Positions 62,505-64,000 of a DNA stretch of 64,000 bases are shown here, in pieces. The notes under the pieces were generated by a model. That model saw only the letters and a program-made list of their open reading frames with translations. It did not search any database and was not told the DNA's origin. The stretch lies in NCBI RefSeq assembly GCF_014646155.1, contig NZ_BMMX01000009.1, positions 62,001 to 126,000 on the forward strand, given 5' to 3'. The translations under genes were made by a program, and so were the position numbers. This DNA comes from Mangrovihabitans endophyticus. Its GTDB lineage: Bacteria; Actinomycetota; Actinomycetes; Mycobacteriales; Micromonosporaceae. The first letter of the stretch is position 1; the number at the start of each line of letters is the position of its first letter.

Positions 62505-63087
62505 ACCACCGGGTGAGGGCGGTGCGCAGGGCGGCGGCCGGTTCGCCCTCGCGCCACGCCACGTAACAGTCGGGCCGCAGCAGCATCGCCGGGCCGGCCC
62601 CCGGGGCGGCGACCGCGTCCACCCGGTCGCGCCACCCGGCGGCCACCTCGTCCAGGCCGTCGCCGGGACGGTGCAGCAGCAGCGGACGGCCGGTGCGGGT
62701 CAGCTCGGCCAGCCGGGTGCCGTCGTGCAGGGTGACGTCCGGCGCCCACCCGCCGACACCGTCGTACGCGAGGTCGGCGCCGGCGATCAGGCCGGCGATC
62801 CGCCGCAGCGTGCTGGTGTCCTCCAGCATCTCGCCGAACAGCGTCCGCAGGGCCGTGACCCGCGGTCCCGGGCCGACCAGCATGCCCTGCGCCTGGGTGT
62901 GCATGATCACCCGCAGGCCGACCGGGCGGCGCTCGCTCTGATAGGTGTCCAGCAGGCCCGCGGGCGAGCGGCCGCGCACCTGCGCGGCCAGCTTCCAGCC
63001 CAGGTTCACCGCGTCCCTGCAGACCGAGGTTGAGTCCCGGACCGCCGATCGCCGAGTGCACGCTGAGCAGGGTGCGCCCGTCCGGAA
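62476..63087 (-). pseudogene. FAD-dependent aromatic monooxygenase remnant
   Basis: On the minus strand the C-terminal about 200 residues of a PgaE/RdmE-like flavin monooxygenase are recognisable: HSAIGGPGLNLGLQ in one frame, then DAVNLGWKLAAQVRGRSPAGLLDTYQSERRPVG in another. The switch near 63018 (CAGGGACGCG where CAGGACGCG would keep frame) is a one-base insertion. The FAD-binding N-terminal two thirds and the GDAAH motif are gone. So the gene is not functional. Its 3' end overlaps the protease gene by 29 bp. Confidence 0.8.
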
Positions 63088-63090
63088 GCA

Positions 63091-63130
63091 AAAGTTGCGG
63101 GCCACGCATAGATGCGTGGCCCGCAACTTT
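63091..63130 (-). terminator. 19-bp hairpin terminator after the ABC exporter
   Basis: Perfect arms AAAGTTGCGGGCCACGCAT (63091-63109) and its complement (63112-63130) with a two-base loop. It begins 2 bp after the exporter stop codon (63132) and is followed on that strand by TTTT. The most convincing intrinsic terminator in the window. Confidence 0.85.
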
Positions 63131-63131
63131 C

Positions 63132-64000
63132 TCAGCCGGCCAGGTGACCCCAGCGGTTCTCCAACTCCGCCCAGCCGCCCTGCGCGGCCACCCGGCCGTC
63201 GATCAGCACCAGCACATGATCGGCCTGCACCAGCGCGGCGCGCTTGGAGGTGGAACCCACCACCGTGACGCCGTGATCGCGCAGCGCCCGCCACAACTCC
63301 AGCTCGGTGGTGACGTCCAGCGCCGAGGACACGTCGTCGGCGATCAGCAGTTCGGTGCGCGGCGCCAGCGCCCGGGCCAGCGCCAGCCGTTGTAGCTGGC
63401 CGCCGGACAGCCGGGTGCCCTTGTGCCCGATGAGCAGTTGCAGGCCACCGCCCGCGGCGGCCAGATCGTGCTCAAGCTGCGCGGTGGACACCGCACCGGC
63501 GGCGTCCACCGGGTGCCCCAGCGCGATGTTGTCCGACACCGTGCCGGACAGCACCCGCGGGAGCTGCGCGACATACCCCACCTGGTTGGGCCGCAGGAAC
63601 AGCTCGGGCTGGTCCACCGGGTCGCCGTTCCACCACAGATCCCCGGTGTGGTGCACGATCCCGGCCAGGGCGCGCAGCAACGACGACTTGCCCGCGCCCA
63701 CCGGACCGGTCACCAGCACCAGCCTGCCCCGGTCCACCACCAGGTCGACGTCGCGCACGCCCACGGTGCCGTCCTCGTGCACCGCGTTGAACCCGGCCAG
63801 CTCCAGCCGGTGCAACGGCTTGCGGGCCGCGGTCGGCGGTGCCGGCGCGGTGCCCGCGCTGAGGTCCACCCCGGCGACCGGCGCGGAGTACTCCGCCGTG
63901 CCGGTCATCGCGACCGTGCGGCGCGTCCAGACCCGCGCCGACGGGAAGTGCGACACCAGCGACGCCGTGGTCCACGCGAACCACCGCGCCGCGCCCAGGG
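63132..64000 (-). CDS. ABC exporter (TMD-NBD), C-terminal part (runs off window)
   Basis: The visible 289 residues include the end of a transmembrane domain (ARWFAWTTASLVSHFPSARVWTRR) and a nucleotide-binding domain: Walker A GPVGAGKS, signature LSGGQLQRLALARA, Walker B LLIADDVSSALD. The catalytic Glu after Walker B is Asp and the switch His is replaced (VVGSTSKRAAL). Such a degenerate site is typical of one subunit of heterodimeric exporters. The partner would lie beyond the right edge. Substrate unknown. Confidence 0.85.
   Translation of the reverse strand, partial: LGAARWFAWTTASLVSHFPSARVWTRRTVAMTGTAEYSAPVAGVDLSAGTAPAPPTAARKPLHRLELAGFNAVHEDGTVGVRDVDLVVDRGRLVLVTGPVGAGKSSLLRALAGIVHHTGDLWWNGDPVDQPELFLRPNQVGYVAQLPRVLSGTVSDNIALGHPVDAAGAVSTAQLEHDLAAAGGGLQLLIGHKGTRLSGGQLQRLALARALAPRTELLIADDVSSALDVTTELELWRALRDHGVTVVGSTSKRAALVQADHVLVLIDGRVAAQGGWAELENRWGHLAG

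Noticed and set aside
62945-63268. Short plus-strand frame through the 19-bp palindrome
   Set aside because: It reads through a terminator and the antisense of a pseudogene and the ABC gene; no homology or ribosome site.

Overview
The window is very GC-rich, with strong third-position GC bias, frequent GTG starts, 4-nt stop/start overlaps and several likely leaderless starts. The gene families (RamB/ScfR regulator, PPOX class F420 enzyme, DUF2252, DUF4331, YcnI, paired GGDEF/EAL proteins, AA10 LPMOs, 3,5-dihydroxyphenylglycine enzymes) point to a filamentous soil actinobacterium, most plausibly a Micromonosporaceae member related to Actinoplanes or Micromonospora. The genus is an inference. 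I saw no rRNA, tRNA, CRISPR array, insertion sequence or prophage.

Layout. 1-7.2 kb looks like the edge of a non-ribosomal peptide-type cluster: a partial phosphoesterase-like gene, an AsnO/VioC-type amino-acid hydroxylase, a large LuxR-family activator with an added zinc finger, and a cytochrome P450-dpgB-dpgC operon. 7.3-13.4 kb is central metabolism: mannitol dehydrogenase, then the glyoxylate shunt (aceA-aceB) divergent from its likely regulator ramB. 13.5-35.4 kb is a mixed chromosomal region: a TrmB/LuxR regulator coupled to a secreted protein, EAL and GGDEF proteins, a chitin-type LPMO, an acyltransferase, a 1,198-residue low-complexity protein, lipoproteins, a ROK kinase, a secreted metzincin, glucose-6-phosphate dehydrogenase, a DHH phosphoesterase and a YcnI-like protein. 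36-40.6 kb is a sugar/polyol ABC operon without its own ATPase, ending in a zinc alcohol dehydrogenase. 41-47.8 kb holds an FKBP isomerase, a membrane-anchored LPMO, a DUF4331 operon behind an ECF-like promoter, an AraC regulator and a methyltransferase.

48.3-60.9 kb is a coherent tetritol (threitol/erythritol) utilisation locus. A SorC regulator and an SDR dehydrogenase run left. A tightly overlapping operon runs right: zinc dehydrogenase, binding protein, two permeases, two ATPases, a DhaK/DhaL-type erythrulose kinase and an RpiB-type isomerase. A convergent FGGY kinase follows. The enzymes predict polyol -> erythrulose -> erythrulose phosphate -> erythrose 4-phosphate. A palindrome covering the -35 of the rightward promoter is the candidate SorC operator. 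60.9-64 kb has a Nudix protein, an HtrA-like protease without PDZ, a decayed FAD monooxygenase and the end of a degenerate-site ABC exporter.

The most unusual signal is non-coding. Four copies of an exactly 70-bp element begin with CGATCTTG and end with CAAGATCG (16746, 35548, 48056, 48141). Each locus lies in an intergenic spacer, with C-rich or C/G tandem repeats on its left and G-rich repeats on its right. I know of no established function for this arrangement and cannot search for it here.
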